A stretch of 64,000 nt of DNA from Streptomyces sp. NBC_00704 (GCF_036226605.1 NZ_CP109000.1:682001-746000), one strand, 5' to 3'; positions 26,361 through 35,840 are shown, counted from the first letter of the stretch. A program made the numbers and translations. The notes: a model not told the origin generated them from the letters alone.

Positions 26361-26975
26361 GTGCGCACGGTGGGCGTCATCGGCGGACTCTGGCGCTGGC
26401 GGCACAATCCGCTGCGCCGGGGCACGGATCTGGCCGAGGCCTGGGTGGCGCTGTCCGCCCTGGTCCTGGTCTGTCTCGTCGCTCCCTTGGTGGGCTTCCT
26501 CGTCGGCGGGGCGGCGCAGGGCGCCCTGCAACGGTCGGTCCGCGAACAGCACGCCTCCCGCCACCGGGTGACGGCCACCGTGCTGCGCAGGGCGAGCGTC
26601 TCGTCGCCGGACGCGGACTACGAGACGGCCACCGGCCGCGAGGCGCGCACCAGGGTCGTCGCGGGCTGGACGGCTCCGGACGGCGCCAGGCGGCACGGCA
26701 CCGTTCTGTCGGGCCTCGAGAGACCGCGCAGCGGGGACCGTTTCGGCATATGGACGGACGCGCACGGCCGTCTGGCAGCCCGTCCGCTGGACTCCGCCAC
26801 CGCGACCACGCACGCCGTGCTGGCCGGCATCGGCGCGGCCCTGCTCACCGCGGGCGCCGTCGAGGGCGGCCGACGGGCGGTCATGTGGCGCATGGTGCTG
26901 CGCCGGTACGCCGGGTGGGACCGGGCCTGGGACCGGGCGGGCCCGGACTGGGGCCGCACCGGCGCCGGCAGTTGA
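26361..26975 (+). CDS. Rv1733c-like two-helix membrane protein
   Basis: A protein of about 204 residues with two transmembrane helices: AWVALSALVLVCLVAPLVGFL (about 26-46) and THAVLAGIGAALLTAGAV (about 150-167). Between them is a soluble domain with GWTAPDGARRHGTVL. Together with the starting WRWRHNPLRRGTD this matches the mycobacterial Rv1733c-type family, of unknown function. GTG at 26361 is chosen because of the GGGAAGGGGG directly before it; another GTG nine bases on and an upstream start at 26289 are possible. Confidence 0.78.
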   Translation: MRTVGVIGGLWRWRHNPLRRGTDLAEAWVALSALVLVCLVAPLVGFLVGGAAQGALQRSVREQHASRHRVTATVLRRASVSSPDADYETATGREARTRVVAGWTAPDGARRHGTVLSGLERPRSGDRFGIWTDAHGRLAARPLDSATATTHAVLAGIGAALLTAGAVEGGRRAVMWRMVLRRYAGWDRAWDRAGPDWGRTGAGS

Positions 26976-27082
26976 CGGCCTTCCGTCTCTGGTCAACCCA
27001 CCGCCCGCGCGCACGCTACGGTGGTCCGGCCGAACCATTCGGCATCAACCCGCGTACCACGAGGTGGGGGCACAGCAACGCC

Positions 27083-29530
27083 ATGGCACAGGGCACGGTC
27101 CAGGTGACGCACACCGGCACATCGCGGTGGCGGCGCCGCACGGGTGAGTACGCGTCGCTCGCCGCCGCCCTGGAGGCCGCGGCCGAGGGCGACGTCCTCA
27201 CCATCGCTCCCGGCACCTACCGGGAGAACCTCGTCGTCCAGCGGTCGGTGACCCTGCGCGGCCCCGAGGGCTCCCCCGGCTCGGTGCGGCTGGCTCCCGC
27301 GGACGGCGTGCCGCTGACCGTGCGCGCCTCGGCGGTGGTGCAGGACCTGCACGTGGAGGGCCAGGACGCGGCCGCGCCCGCGGTGCTCGTCGAGGAGGGC
27401 GCCCCGGAACTGCTGGACCTGCGGATCGTGACCCGGTCCTCGGCGGGCGTGGAGGTGCGCGGCGGCGCCCGGCCCACGGTCCGGCGGTGCACCGTCGACA
27501 ACCCGGCCGGCATCGGCATCGCCGTGGTCGACGGCGGCGGCGGTGTCTTCGAGGAGTGCGAGATCGTCGCGGCCGGTCAGGCCGGTGTCGCCGTGCGCGG
27601 CGGCGCCCACCCCCGGCTGGAGCGCTGCCGGGTGCACCACACCTCGGGCGCGGGCCTGAGCGCGACCGGCGACAACTCGGCGCTGGAAGCCGTCGGCTGC
27701 GAGATCTACGAGATCAGGGGCAGCGGCGTGCAGGTCACCGCCCGCGCCACCGCGCATCTCACCGACTGCGACGTGCACCGCACGACCGCCGACGGCGTCA
27801 CCCTCGACACCGACGCGGTGCTCACCCTGGCCGACTGCCGCATCCACGACATCCCGGAGAACGCGGTCGACCTGCGCTCGCGTTCCGTGCTGACGCTGAC
27901 CCGCACGACGGTGCGTCAGTTCGGGCGCAACGGGCTGTCGGTGTGGGATCCCGGCACGCGCGTGGACGCCAACCAGTGCGAGATCTTCGACAGCACCGGC
28001 GACTACCCGGCCGTCTGGGTCAGCGACGGCGCCACGGCCGTGCTGGACTCGTGCCGGGTGCACGACGTGCCGGACGCCCTGTTCGTCCTCGACCGCGGCT
28101 CCCGGGCGGACGTCGTCGACAGCGACCTCTTCCAGGTGCGCAACACGGCGGTGTCCGTGAGCGACGGGGCGACGGCCCAGCTCGACGACTGCCGTATCCG
28201 CGACGCGGCGACCGGCGCCTGGTTCCGCGACCACGGCAGCGGCGGCACCCTCGCCAACTGCACGGTGGACGCCACGCAGACCGGCGTGATCGTCACCAAG
28301 GGCGCCGACCCGACCGTGGAGCGCTGCACGGTCGACTCCCCCGCCGAGGCCGGTTTCTACGTCTCGGCCGGCGGCCGGGGCAGCTTCCTGAACTGCCGGG
28401 TGACCAACAGCGGGGGCTACGGCTTCCACGTCATAGACGGCAGCCGCACGACCCTGCGCAAGTGCCGCACGGAGCGCTGCGCGCGCGGCGGCTACGAGTT
28501 CGCGGACGCCGGGGCGGACGCCGCGTCCGGGTCCGCGCCCGTCGTCGAGGACTGCAGCAGCGACGAGAGCGCGGGCGCGCGCACCCCGGGCCTGGCGGCG
28601 GCGCCGGAGCCGGCGGTGCAGACGAGCGCCCAGTCGCCGGGGCTGCTCGGCTCGATCCCCGGGCAGCGCGCCGCCGCCCCCGAGCCGGCCCGGCCCGAGG
28701 GGGAGCCGGGGGCGTCGGTGCGGACGTCCAAGGACGTGCTCGGCGAACTGGACACGCTGGTCGGCCTGGAGAGCGTCAAGCGCGAGGTGCGCGCCCTCAT
28801 CGACATGATCGAGGTGGGCCGGCGCCGTCAGCAGGCCGGGCTCAAGGCCGCGTCCGTCAAAAGGCATCTGGTCTTCACCGGCTCCCCCGGCACCGGAAAG
28901 ACGACGGTGGCGCGGCTGTACGGCGAGATCCTCGCCGCGCTCGACGTCCTGGAGAAGGGCCACCTGGTCGAGGTGTCCCGCGTCGACCTGGTCGGCGAGC
29001 ACATCGGCTCCACCGCGATCCGCACCCAGGAGGCCTTCCAACGGGCCCACGGCGGGGTGCTGTTCATCGACGAGGCCTACGCCCTGTCGCCCGAGGACGC
29101 GGGCCGGGACTTCGGCAAGGAGGCCATCGACACCCTCGTCAAGCTGATGGAGGACCACCGGGACTCCGTCGTCGTCATCGTGGCGGGCTACACGGCGGAG
29201 ATGGACCGGTTCCTGTCGGTCAACCCCGGTGTGGCGTCCCGTTTCTCACGGACGATCACCTTCGGCGACTACGGGCCGGACGAACTGCTGCGGATCGTGG
29301 AGCAGCAGGCCGAGGAGCACGAGTACCGGCTCGGACCGGACACCGCGGACGCGCTGCTGAAGTACTTCACGGAGCTGCCGAAGGGCCCCGCCTTCGGCAA
29401 CGGACGCACCGCGCGCCAGACCTTCGAGGCGATGGTCGAGCGGCACGCGAGCCGGGTCGCGCAGGTGACGGAGCCGACCAAGGACGACCTGACGCTGCTG
29501 TACGCGGAGGATCTGCCGCAGCTGCCCTGA
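27083..29530 (+). CDS. right-handed beta-helix repeat protein fused to CbbX/EccA-type AAA+ ATPase
   Basis: An 815-residue cytosolic fusion. Residues about 20-495 are many parallel beta-helix coils of about 23 residues, each with a pattern like DSCRVHDVPDALFVLDRGS, as in the NosD/pectate-lyase fold. After a disordered linker (about 500-545) comes an AAA+ domain with Walker A GSPGTGKTTVARLYG (about 602), Walker B VLFIDEAYALSP (about 660), sensor VIVAGYTAEMDRF and arginine-finger region SRFSRTITF. The AAA+ part resembles CbbX, SpoVK and the ATPase half of EccA of type VII secretion. The helix may be the substrate-recognition part. No signal peptide. It ends 17 bp before the convergent hydrolase gene. 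Confidence 0.87.
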   Translation: MAQGTVQVTHTGTSRWRRRTGEYASLAAALEAAAEGDVLTIAPGTYRENLVVQRSVTLRGPEGSPGSVRLAPADGVPLTVRASAVVQDLHVEGQDAAAPAVLVEEGAPELLDLRIVTRSSAGVEVRGGARPTVRRCTVDNPAGIGIAVVDGGGGVFEECEIVAAGQAGVAVRGGAHPRLERCRVHHTSGAGLSATGDNSALEAVGCEIYEIRGSGVQVTARATAHLTDCDVHRTTADGVTLDTDAVLTLADCRIHDIPENAVDLRSRSVLTLTRTTVRQFGRNGLSVWDPGTRVDANQCEIFDSTGDYPAVWVSDGATAVLDSCRVHDVPDALFVLDRGSRADVVDSDLFQVRNTAVSVSDGATAQLDDCRIRDAATGAWFRDHGSGGTLANCTVDATQTGVIVTKGADPTVERCTVDSPAEAGFYVSAGGRGSFLNCRVTNSGGYGFHVIDGSRTTLRKCRTERCARGGYEFADAGADAASGSAPVVEDCSSDESAGARTPGLAAAPEPAVQTSAQSPGLLGSIPGQRAAAPEPARPEGEPGASVRTSKDVLGELDTLVGLESVKREVRALIDMIEVGRRRQQAGLKAASVKRHLVFTGSPGTGKTTVARLYGEILAALDVLEKGHLVEVSRVDLVGEHIGSTAIRTQEAFQRAHGGVLFIDEAYALSPEDAGRDFGKEAIDTLVKLMEDHRDSVVVIVAGYTAEMDRFLSVNPGVASRFSRTITFGDYGPDELLRIVEQQAEEHEYRLGPDTADALLKYFTELPKGPAFGNGRTARQTFEAMVERHASRVAQVTEPTKDDLTLLYAEDLPQLP

Positions 29531-29546
29531 CCCGCCCCGCCGCGGC

Positions 29547-32108
29547 TCACGCGCGCTGCGCGGGAACCCCGGACCGCAACCGGCCCAGCAGCAGCTCGCG
29601 TTCCTCCGCGAAGGCGGGGTCCGCCTGGTAGTCGGAGTGGCCGAGAACGGGTGCGGGCAGCGGGTGCGCCGCGTCCCGGCCGTAGGCCAGCGGGTCCGCG
29701 AGGGGCGGCCGGTCGACCCGCGGGCCGCGGCGGTCGCCGGGCGGCCGGACCGGTCCGCCGATGGGGTCGGTGAGCCGGTACAGGTTACGCCAGCAGGCGA
29801 TGTCCTCGTGCAGCGCGGCGAGCGCGGCCGGGCCGAAGTGCGCCGGGAACCAGCGGCCGTAGAGGCGCTCGATCGGTGAGCCGTAGGTGAGCAGGGCGAC
29901 CCGCCTGCGGTCGGAGGGCTTGAGTTGCCAGGCCGCGGCGGCCGCCAGCACGCTGCCCTGGGAGTGGCCGGAGATGACGAGGCGGCCGCCGGTGGCCCGC
30001 GTCCAGGTCGCCACCCGCCAGGTCAGGTCGGGCACGGCGCGCTCCGCGTAGCAGGGCGGGGCGAAGGGGTGCGCGGCGCGCGGCCAGAAGGTGCCGACGT
30101 CCCAGAGGATGCCGATGGTGCGCCGCGCGGAGGCGTCCTTGTAGGCGCGGCGCCCCCAGGTGACGAACAGGACGAAGCCGAGCCCGATGAGCCAGGAGCC
30201 CAGCGCCTGCGCGGTCTGCGCCGCGCCGTGCACGAAGGCCGGGGCCGGCTCCGCGGCCCGGGCCGGCGTCTTCGCGGTGCCGAGGGCGCCGGCGACGGCT
30301 CCCCCGCCGAGCAGCAGCGTCGCGGTGGAGACGACGGCGACGAGGAGGGGGCTGCGGTCGGTGAGGGTGGCCATCGCACGGGCCCGCGCGATACGGCGGG
30401 TGCGTGCGGGGTCGCCGTGCTCCACCCCGTACTCGCGGAGCACTTCGGTCTGCTCCGCGCGGGTGAGCAGCCAGGCCTGGCGGCCGAGCAGCGCGCACAG
30501 CACCAGCAGGACGACGAGCAGGACGGGGATCACGGACGCCTGCCAGGTCAGCACGACCGGGGGTCCGTCGAGTCCGGTGCCGGTGCCGTCCAGCCAGTCC
30601 GACACGCGCTGGGCGACGCCTCCGGACATGACCCCGCCCAGCGCGCAGGCCAGCATCGCGACGGCCGGGCCGCCGAGCCCGTGCAGCGCGCAGCGCTCCA
30701 GCCAGGCCACGGCGCTCCCTTCCGGCCCCACCTCGTTCCGCCCGCCGACGCCGACGCCGACGGGGTCGGGGTCGGGGTCGCTGCCGGGGTGGGTGCCGGC
30801 GTCGGCGTCCGGATCGGTGGGCTGCGACGGCACGGACGGGCCGCCGTCGGGCCGGTCCTCCCCGCGCGGCGCCGGGGCGCCGCCGGAGACGACGGAGGGC
30901 GGCTCGGGGGCGCTCGGCCCGGGCGCCTTGCACTGGCCGGCGTCGGATTCCTCCGTGCCGCCCGCCGCGGCCGAGCGCTCCTGTGGGCAGTGGTGCAGGA
31001 GGCGGGCGACGACCGCGAGGGCGACGACCAGCGCGCCCTGGGCGAGGGCGAGCGCGCCGAAGGTCGCGTCGCCCGGCAGGCGGCCCTCGGAATGCCAGCC
31101 GGGACGCTCCCAGCCGGCGTACACCAGCGTGAGGGCGAGCAGCACGAGGGCCGCCGACGGCAGCCGGCGCACCAGGTGGGCGTCGAGGCGGCGGTCGAGC
31201 CGGTGCTCGCTGCGGCCGCGGCGGCACACCACCCACACCGTGCCCAGCGCGCCCGCGATCAGGGAGGCCTCCAGCAGCCGGCCCAGGACGTCGAGGACGG
31301 CCGGACCGCCCGCCCCGCGGTCCTGGCGCACGGCGGCGGCGCCGACCGCGGCGGCCACCGTCAGCAGGCCCGCCGCGGTGTGCGCCGCGCGCAGCCGCGC
31401 CACCAGCCGGCGCCCGTACCAGAAGCCGGGGCGGCTGAGCGCGGTGTCCGAGGGGCCGTCCTCCGGTTCGGGCGCGCGGTCGAGGGGCTCCTGCGACTCG
31501 TAGGCCCGCCAGGTGCGGTGGGCGAGGTACCACAGGAGGCCGACGAGCGCGGTGGGGAGCAGGGCGGCGAGGGCCAGGCGGCGGCCCGGCAGGCTCCACC
31601 AGCCGTCGTGCGAGGCCGTCGGCGACAGGAAGCCCAGCCAGGAGTGGCGCTGCGCGCAGGCGGAGGTGCCCGCGCACTGCCAGGCGGTCAGGTCCAGGGC
31701 GACCTCGCAGGCCGCGGCGACGAGCAGCACGGTCAGGCTCAGCGCCGCCAGCCGCACCAGGAGGCCGTACAGGCGGACCGTGCGCACGCGCCCGCGGGCG
31801 GCGGGGCGCATCCAGTGGGCCAGGTTGACGACCATGAAGGGCAGCAGGAGCAGCCACAGGGCGCGAGTGCCGTCGCCGGAGGTGAGGTTGGACCAGACGT
31901 AGGCCTCGGGGACGGGGGCGTCGCGGCGGCGGTCGTCGGCGGGGCAGGTCTCGGCGCCGACGTCGTCGGCCCGCCGGTAGACGGCCGCCGTGTCGTCGCC
32001 GGTGATCCGCTCGGTGCGCGGATCCTTCAGCATCTTCTCGGGCGTGGCGCCGCCCACGCCGTGGACCAGGAGTTCCAGGGCCGCTCCGCCGGTACCGGCA
32101 CGTTTCAC
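29547..32108 (-). CDS. polytopic membrane protein with alpha/beta-hydrolase elements
   Basis: An 853-residue protein of unusual layout. The N-terminus ALELLVHGVGGATPEKML (about 10-27) resembles the first strand and oxyanion loop of an alpha/beta-hydrolase. The nucleophile elbow LVISGHSQGSVLAAAAAWQL is near residue 713, and a possible catalytic histidine lies in VLGHSDYQADP near 825. Between them are about ten transmembrane helices and a charged low-complexity loop (PDADAGTHPGSDPDPDPVG). It may be an integral membrane lipase or esterase. GTG at 32108 has a GGGAGG site 8 nt before it, which excludes the longer open frame. Function unproven. Confidence 0.72.
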   Translation of the reverse strand: MKRAGTGGAALELLVHGVGGATPEKMLKDPRTERITGDDTAAVYRRADDVGAETCPADDRRRDAPVPEAYVWSNLTSGDGTRALWLLLLPFMVVNLAHWMRPAARGRVRTVRLYGLLVRLAALSLTVLLVAAACEVALDLTAWQCAGTSACAQRHSWLGFLSPTASHDGWWSLPGRRLALAALLPTALVGLLWYLAHRTWRAYESQEPLDRAPEPEDGPSDTALSRPGFWYGRRLVARLRAAHTAAGLLTVAAAVGAAAVRQDRGAGGPAVLDVLGRLLEASLIAGALGTVWVVCRRGRSEHRLDRRLDAHLVRRLPSAALVLLALTLVYAGWERPGWHSEGRLPGDATFGALALAQGALVVALAVVARLLHHCPQERSAAAGGTEESDAGQCKAPGPSAPEPPSVVSGGAPAPRGEDRPDGGPSVPSQPTDPDADAGTHPGSDPDPDPVGVGVGGRNEVGPEGSAVAWLERCALHGLGGPAVAMLACALGGVMSGGVAQRVSDWLDGTGTGLDGPPVVLTWQASVIPVLLVVLLVLCALLGRQAWLLTRAEQTEVLREYGVEHGDPARTRRIARARAMATLTDRSPLLVAVVSTATLLLGGGAVAGALGTAKTPARAAEPAPAFVHGAAQTAQALGSWLIGLGFVLFVTWGRRAYKDASARRTIGILWDVGTFWPRAAHPFAPPCYAERAVPDLTWRVATWTRATGGRLVISGHSQGSVLAAAAAWQLKPSDRRRVALLTYGSPIERLYGRWFPAHFGPAALAALHEDIACWRNLYRLTDPIGGPVRPPGDRRGPRVDRPPLADPLAYGRDAAHPLPAPVLGHSDYQADPAFAEERELLLGRLRSGVPAQRA

Positions 32109-32398
32109 TGTGGGCACCTCCCCCGTGACACGCCGTCGATGTGTCCGTGCGGGCATAAGGATCGCCGCCCGCGACGCGTGATACACCTCCCGTCACGGAA
32201 TCTCCCCGCGCTGTGCGACGCGCACGCGCGGGCGGGCCGGGAACACCGTGGGTGACATGACCGCGACGGGGTGGTGGCATGGCTGTGAACGGGCCGTGCG
32301 AGGATGGGACGCCCGCACACCGACGTCGGTCGGCTCTGCCTCGTAGAAGCAGGTGAGCGGGCCTGTCGGACGGCTTGAGGGAAAGGACCGGAGCGTAC

Positions 32399-33229
32399 GT
32401 GAGTGAGAATCAGAACCTCCTCGCGGAGCAGCGCCGCGCCCTCATCCTGGACGAGGTCCGTCGCCGTGGCGGCGTCCGCGTCAACGAGCTGACGCGCAAG
32501 CTCGGCGTGTCGGACATGACGGTGCGCCGCGACCTGGACGCGCTGGCCCGCCAGGGCGTCCTGGAGAAGGTTCACGGCGGCGCGGTCCCGGTGATGGAGG
32601 CGAGCACGCACGAGCCGGGCTTCGAGGCGAAGTCGGGCCTGGAGCTGACCGCCAAGGAGGACATCGCCAAGGCGGCGGCGCAGCTCGTCACCCCGGGCAG
32701 CGCGATCGCGCTGTCGGGCGGCACGACGACGTTCGCGCTGGCGCACCACCTGGTGGATCTGCCGGACCTGACGGTGGTCACCAACTCGGTGCGGGTGGCG
32801 GACGTCTTCCATGTGGCGCAGCGCTCCTCCGGTCCGCGGCAGGGCGCGGCCACGGTCGTGCTGACCGGCGGGGTGCGCACGCCGTCGGACTCGCTGGTGG
32901 GTCCGGTGGCCGACCAGGCCATCGCCGCGCTCCACTTCGACGTGCTGTTCCTCGGCGTGCACGGCATATCGGCGGAGGCCGGTCTGTCGACGCCGAACCT
33001 GGCGGAGGCGGAGACCAACCGGCGTCTGGTGCAGTCGGCGCGGCGCGTGGTGGTGGTCGCGGACCACACCAAGTGGGGTGTGGTGGGGCTGAGTTCGTTC
33101 GCCGCGCTGGAGCAGGTGGACACGCTGGTGACCGACGCGGGGCTGCCGGGCGCGGCGCGCGTGGAGATCTCGGAGCAGCTGCGGCGGCTGGTCGTCGCGG
33201 GCGAGCCCGACGAGGATGCAGACATCTGA
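32399..33229 (+). CDS. DeoR/GlpR-family transcriptional regulator
   Basis: A 276-residue regulator with an N-terminal DeoR helix-turn-helix (RRALILDEVRRRGGVRVNEL, then GVSDMTVRRDLDAL and GVLEKVHGGAV) and a C-terminal sugar-phosphate sensor domain related to ribose-5-phosphate isomerase (ALSGGTTTFALAHHL, LFLGVHGISAEAGLSTP, VVVADHTKWGVVG). Members are mostly repressors released by phosphorylated sugars. GTG at 32399 (VSENQNLL) follows a GGAG at short spacing. No obvious sugar operon is adjacent; the aldolase/SIS pair at 41.8-43.5 kb is a possible target only by type. Confidence 0.88.
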   Translation: MSENQNLLAEQRRALILDEVRRRGGVRVNELTRKLGVSDMTVRRDLDALARQGVLEKVHGGAVPVMEASTHEPGFEAKSGLELTAKEDIAKAAAQLVTPGSAIALSGGTTTFALAHHLVDLPDLTVVTNSVRVADVFHVAQRSSGPRQGAATVVLTGGVRTPSDSLVGPVADQAIAALHFDVLFLGVHGISAEAGLSTPNLAEAETNRRLVQSARRVVVVADHTKWGVVGLSSFAALEQVDTLVTDAGLPGAARVEISEQLRRLVVAGEPDEDADI

Positions 33230-33280
33230 CGGAGCCGCCGCTAGGGTGACCCCCCGCCGACCGAGGGGGTTCGTCTCGCC

Positions 33281-33757
33281 ATGGTCCGTCGTCTGCGCCC
33301 TGAAGGGCTCGACTTCGTCGACACCGCTCCCGTGCGCATGGTCTTCGCCCGCGACATGCGCGCGCCCGTCGAACGGGTCTACCGGGCGCTCGCGGACGAC
33401 GTCCGCGGCTGGCCCGAATGGTTCACGGCCGTGACCGCCGTCGAGGCGCTGGACGGCGGCGCGGGGCGCGAGGTGCGGCTGCGGGGCGGCGCCCGGTTCC
33501 GGGAGACGGTCCTCGCGGCGAAGCCGTCGGAGCTGTACGCGTATCGCGTGGACGCCACCAACGTGCCGGGGATGCGGGCGCTCGTCGAGGAGTGGCGGCT
33601 CGCGCCCGCCGGCGCCGGCGCCGGCGCCCGGGTGCGGTGGACGTTCGCGGTGGACGGGACGGCGGTGTTCCGGGGTGGGGCGCGGCTGGCCCGGCCGGGG
33701 CTCGGGCGGTCGTTCCGGGAGGCCGTCGCCGCCCTGGACAGGAAGCTCGCCAGGTGA
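33281..33757 (+). CDS. SRPBCC (polyketide cyclase/START-like) protein
   Basis: A 158-residue single-domain protein. The opening strand with MRAPVERVYRALADDVRGWPEWF is the standard SRPBCC start, followed by alternating beta strands (REVRLRGGARFRETVLA, RVRWTFAVDGTAVF) and the long closing helix GRSFREAVAALDRKLAR. The fold forms a hydrophobic ligand cavity; the ligand is unknown. The ATG lies 51 bp after the DeoR gene, so the two may share a transcript. Confidence 0.82.
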   Translation: MVRRLRPEGLDFVDTAPVRMVFARDMRAPVERVYRALADDVRGWPEWFTAVTAVEALDGGAGREVRLRGGARFRETVLAAKPSELYAYRVDATNVPGMRALVEEWRLAPAGAGAGARVRWTFAVDGTAVFRGGARLARPGLGRSFREAVAALDRKLAR

Positions 33758-33830
33758 GGACCGCGCCGCGCGCCACCCGGCGGGACGTCACCTGCCGGGC
33801 GTCACCTGTCGGGGGGGCACCGTCGGGCGG

Positions 33831-34955
33831 TCACCGCGGCCATACGCCGGTGGCCAGCAGTGACTCGATCGCGGCCGTGTAGGGGGCGATGTCCAGGCCC
33901 TGTTCGGCGAGCCAGGCGTCGGAGTAGTACTTGTCGAGGTAGCGGTCGCCCGGGTCGCACAGCAGGGTGACCACGCTGCCCCGGCGGCCGTCCGCCACCA
34001 TCTCGGCGACGATCTTGAGCGCGCTCCACAGTCCGGTGCCCGTGGAGCCGCCCGCCTTGCGGCCGATGGCCTGTTCCAGCGCGCGCACGGCGGCGACGCT
34101 GGCCGCGTCGGGGACCTTCATCATCCGGTCGACGGCACCGGGCACGAAGCTGGGTTCCATACGGGGGCGGCCGATGCCCTCGATGCGTGAGCCGCAGTCG
34201 CAGGTGACGTCCGGATCGCCGGTGGTCCAGCCCTCGAAGAAGCACGAGTTCTCCGGGTCGGCGACGCAGACGCGGGTGTCGCGCTGCGTGTAGTGGATGA
34301 AGCGCGCGAGGGTCGCGGAGGTGCCGCCGGTGCCGGCCGTGGCGACGATCCACGCGGGCTCCGGAAAACGCTCCAGCTCGAGCTGGCGGAAGATGGATTC
34401 GGCGATGTTGTTGTTCCCGCGCCAGTCCGTGGCCCGCTCGGCGTAGGTGAACTGGTCCATGTAGTGGCCGCCGCTGTCCGCCGCGAGACGGGCCGACTCC
34501 TCGTACATGGTGCGCGAGTCGTCGACGAAGTGGCACCGGCCGCCGTGGAACTCGATCAGGCGGATCTTCTCCGCGCTCGTCGTACGCGGCATGACGGCGA
34601 TGAAGGGCACGCCGATCAGCTTCGCGAAGTAGGCCTCCGACACGGCCGTCGAGCCGCTGGACGCCTCGATCACCGGGCGGTCCGGCCGGATCCAGCCGTT
34701 GCACAGACCGTAGAGGAAGAGGGAGCGGGCGAGCCGGTGCTTGAGGCTGCCGGTGGGGTGGGTCGACTCGTCCTTGAGATAGAGGTCGATGCCCCACCGC
34801 TCGGGCAGCGGGAAGCGCAGCAGGTGCGTGTCGGCCGAGCGGTTGGCGTCGGCCTGCACCTTGCGGACGGCCTCTTTCAGCCAGTCGCGGTAGGCGCTGT
34901 CGCTGCGGTCGACATCGAGGGTGGCGCCGGTCCTGGCGGGCGGGGAGGTGGTCAC
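33831..34955 (-). CDS. PLP-dependent cysteine synthase-family protein (Cds1-like L-cysteine desulfhydrase)
   Basis: A 374-residue fold-type II PLP enzyme. The cofactor lysine is in [11 protein letters not shown] (about residue 74), the substrate loop in [12 protein letters not shown], and the phosphate loop in [12 protein letters not shown] (about 205). The sequence resembles mycobacterial Cds1, which breaks L-cysteine to pyruvate, ammonia and sulfide, more than CysK, and it lacks a CBS domain. [12 protein letters not shown] segment is characteristic. The GTG start overlaps by 4 nt (GTGA) the stop of a small upstream reading frame, and an AAGGAG lies at ideal distance. Confidence 0.87.
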   Translation of the reverse strand: MTTSPPARTGATLDVDRSDSAYRDWLKEAVRKVQADANRSADTHLLRFPLPERWGIDLYLKDESTHPTGSLKHRLARSLFLYGLCNGWIRPDRPVIEASSGSTAVSEAYFAKLIGVPFIAVMPRTTSAEKIRLIEFHGGRCHFVDDSRTMYEESARLAADSGGHYMDQFTYAERATDWRGNNNIAESIFRQLELERFPEPAWIVATAGTGGTSATLARFIHYTQRDTRVCVADPENSCFFEGWTTGDPDVTCDCGSRIEGIGRPRMEPSFVPGAVDRMMKVPDAASVAAVRALEQAIGRKAGGSTGTGLWSALKIVAEMVADGRRGSVVTLLCDPGDRYLDKYYSDAWLAEQGLDIAPYTAAIESLLATGVWPR

Positions 34956-35044
34956 GGCGGGGCTCCTTCAGGCTTCGCGCCGACGGTGGTCCGCGCGGCC
35001 GACGCATCGATCATAAACACCTTGCGCACGCTTCTCACCTGCAT
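34952..35044 (-). CDS. possible 30-residue upstream ORF coupled to the Cds1-like gene
   Basis: ATG at 35044 opens a 30-codon frame ([10 protein letters not shown] then [17 protein letters not shown]) whose TGA overlaps the GTG of the PLP gene. Both its ATGs (35044, 35014) are preceded by near-identical AAGGTG-type sites and TTT. It may be a regulatory leader or only a by-product of duplicated promoter elements, because the same bases also read as TATGCA and TATGAT -10 boxes. It has no cysteine, so a cysteine attenuator is not supported. Confidence 0.3.
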   Translation of the reverse strand: MQVRSVRKVFMIDASAARTTVGAKPEGAPP

Positions 35045-35300
35045 AAACACACCTTTGACGTCCTCAAAGACGGGCCTGGGGAGCGGGTGGGCGCAGGTGG
35101 GGGGCGCATTCGCGCGAGTGCTCCGGGCGGGCGCGCCGGGGGCGTCGCGCGCACTGGTGCTCGACGCCGGGCGCGGGCAGACTGCACCGGGCGGGGCGAC
35201 GGCCCCGGACGGGGCGACAGCCCCGGCCCGGAGCCGGATCCCGGTCGGGGGCGCACACCGGAGCAGGGGAGAGAGACCGATCGCGAGGGGGCGGGAAGGC
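34956..35300. other. intergenic region with AT-rich direct repeat
   Basis: Apart from the possible mini-ORF, this 345-bp stretch holds no clear gene. Between 35010 and 35062 two copies of an AAGGTG(TG)TTTATG element stand 30 bp apart on the minus strand, in a clear local drop in GC. They could be tandem -10 boxes for the PLP gene (TTGAGG at 16 bp from TATGCA; GTGAGA at 17 bp from TATGAT). The right half has a repeated GGGGCGAC-GCCCCGG hairpin-like element near 35195-35235. Confidence 0.45.
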
Positions 35301-35624
35301 ATGGCGGAGCCGGAGTTCACGGCTACGGGCGTGCGTATCGGCAAGCGGCTGCGTTCGCTCACCCGGGCCGGCCAGGTCCGGATCAACGACGGCAGGCTGG
35401 AGCTGCTGACCAGCTACGGCAGCGAGATCGACAGTGCGCCCGTGCAGGCGGTCCGCGCCTCCAGGCCCTGGTTCGCCGCGGAGGACCGGGCGCTGGCCGA
35501 CCTCAACGGCAAGCGGTACCTGCTGACCCTCGGCGACCACGATCCGGCGCCGGGCGAGCCCGGCCCGCCGGCGGCGCGCCGGTTCATCGAGGCCGTGCGC
35601 AGGGCGGCGGGTCGCGGCGGCTGA
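35301..35624 (+). CDS. conserved small protein of unknown function
   Basis: A 107-residue protein with no signal peptide or membrane helix. It starts MAEPEFTATGVRIGKRLRSL and contains GRLELLTSYGSEIDSAPVQ and NGKRYLLTLGDHDP, which look like beta strands of a small barrel or PH-like domain. Codon usage is normal for the genome. ATG at 35301 follows GGGGGCGGGAAGG. I do not recognise a function; proteins like it are common in Streptomyces. Confidence 0.65.
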   Translation: MAEPEFTATGVRIGKRLRSLTRAGQVRINDGRLELLTSYGSEIDSAPVQAVRASRPWFAAEDRALADLNGKRYLLTLGDHDPAPGEPGPPAARRFIEAVRRAAGRGG

Positions 35625-35840
35625 GACCGCGCGAATCCGGACGACGTTCCCGTGGCCGGGTCACCGCGAGTTGCGGTACGGCATCCGCTGCGTCACTCTG
35701 GTCTCACGTCACTCTGGGTTTACCGGCGATAACGCTGCGAACCAGCCCGCCGGCCATGACAGCAGGCGGCCGCCTTGCGCAGACGCCCTGCTCGATCCGA
35801 ACTCCGTGTTCTTCCGGACCTCAGTCGGGGAGTCGCAGCC

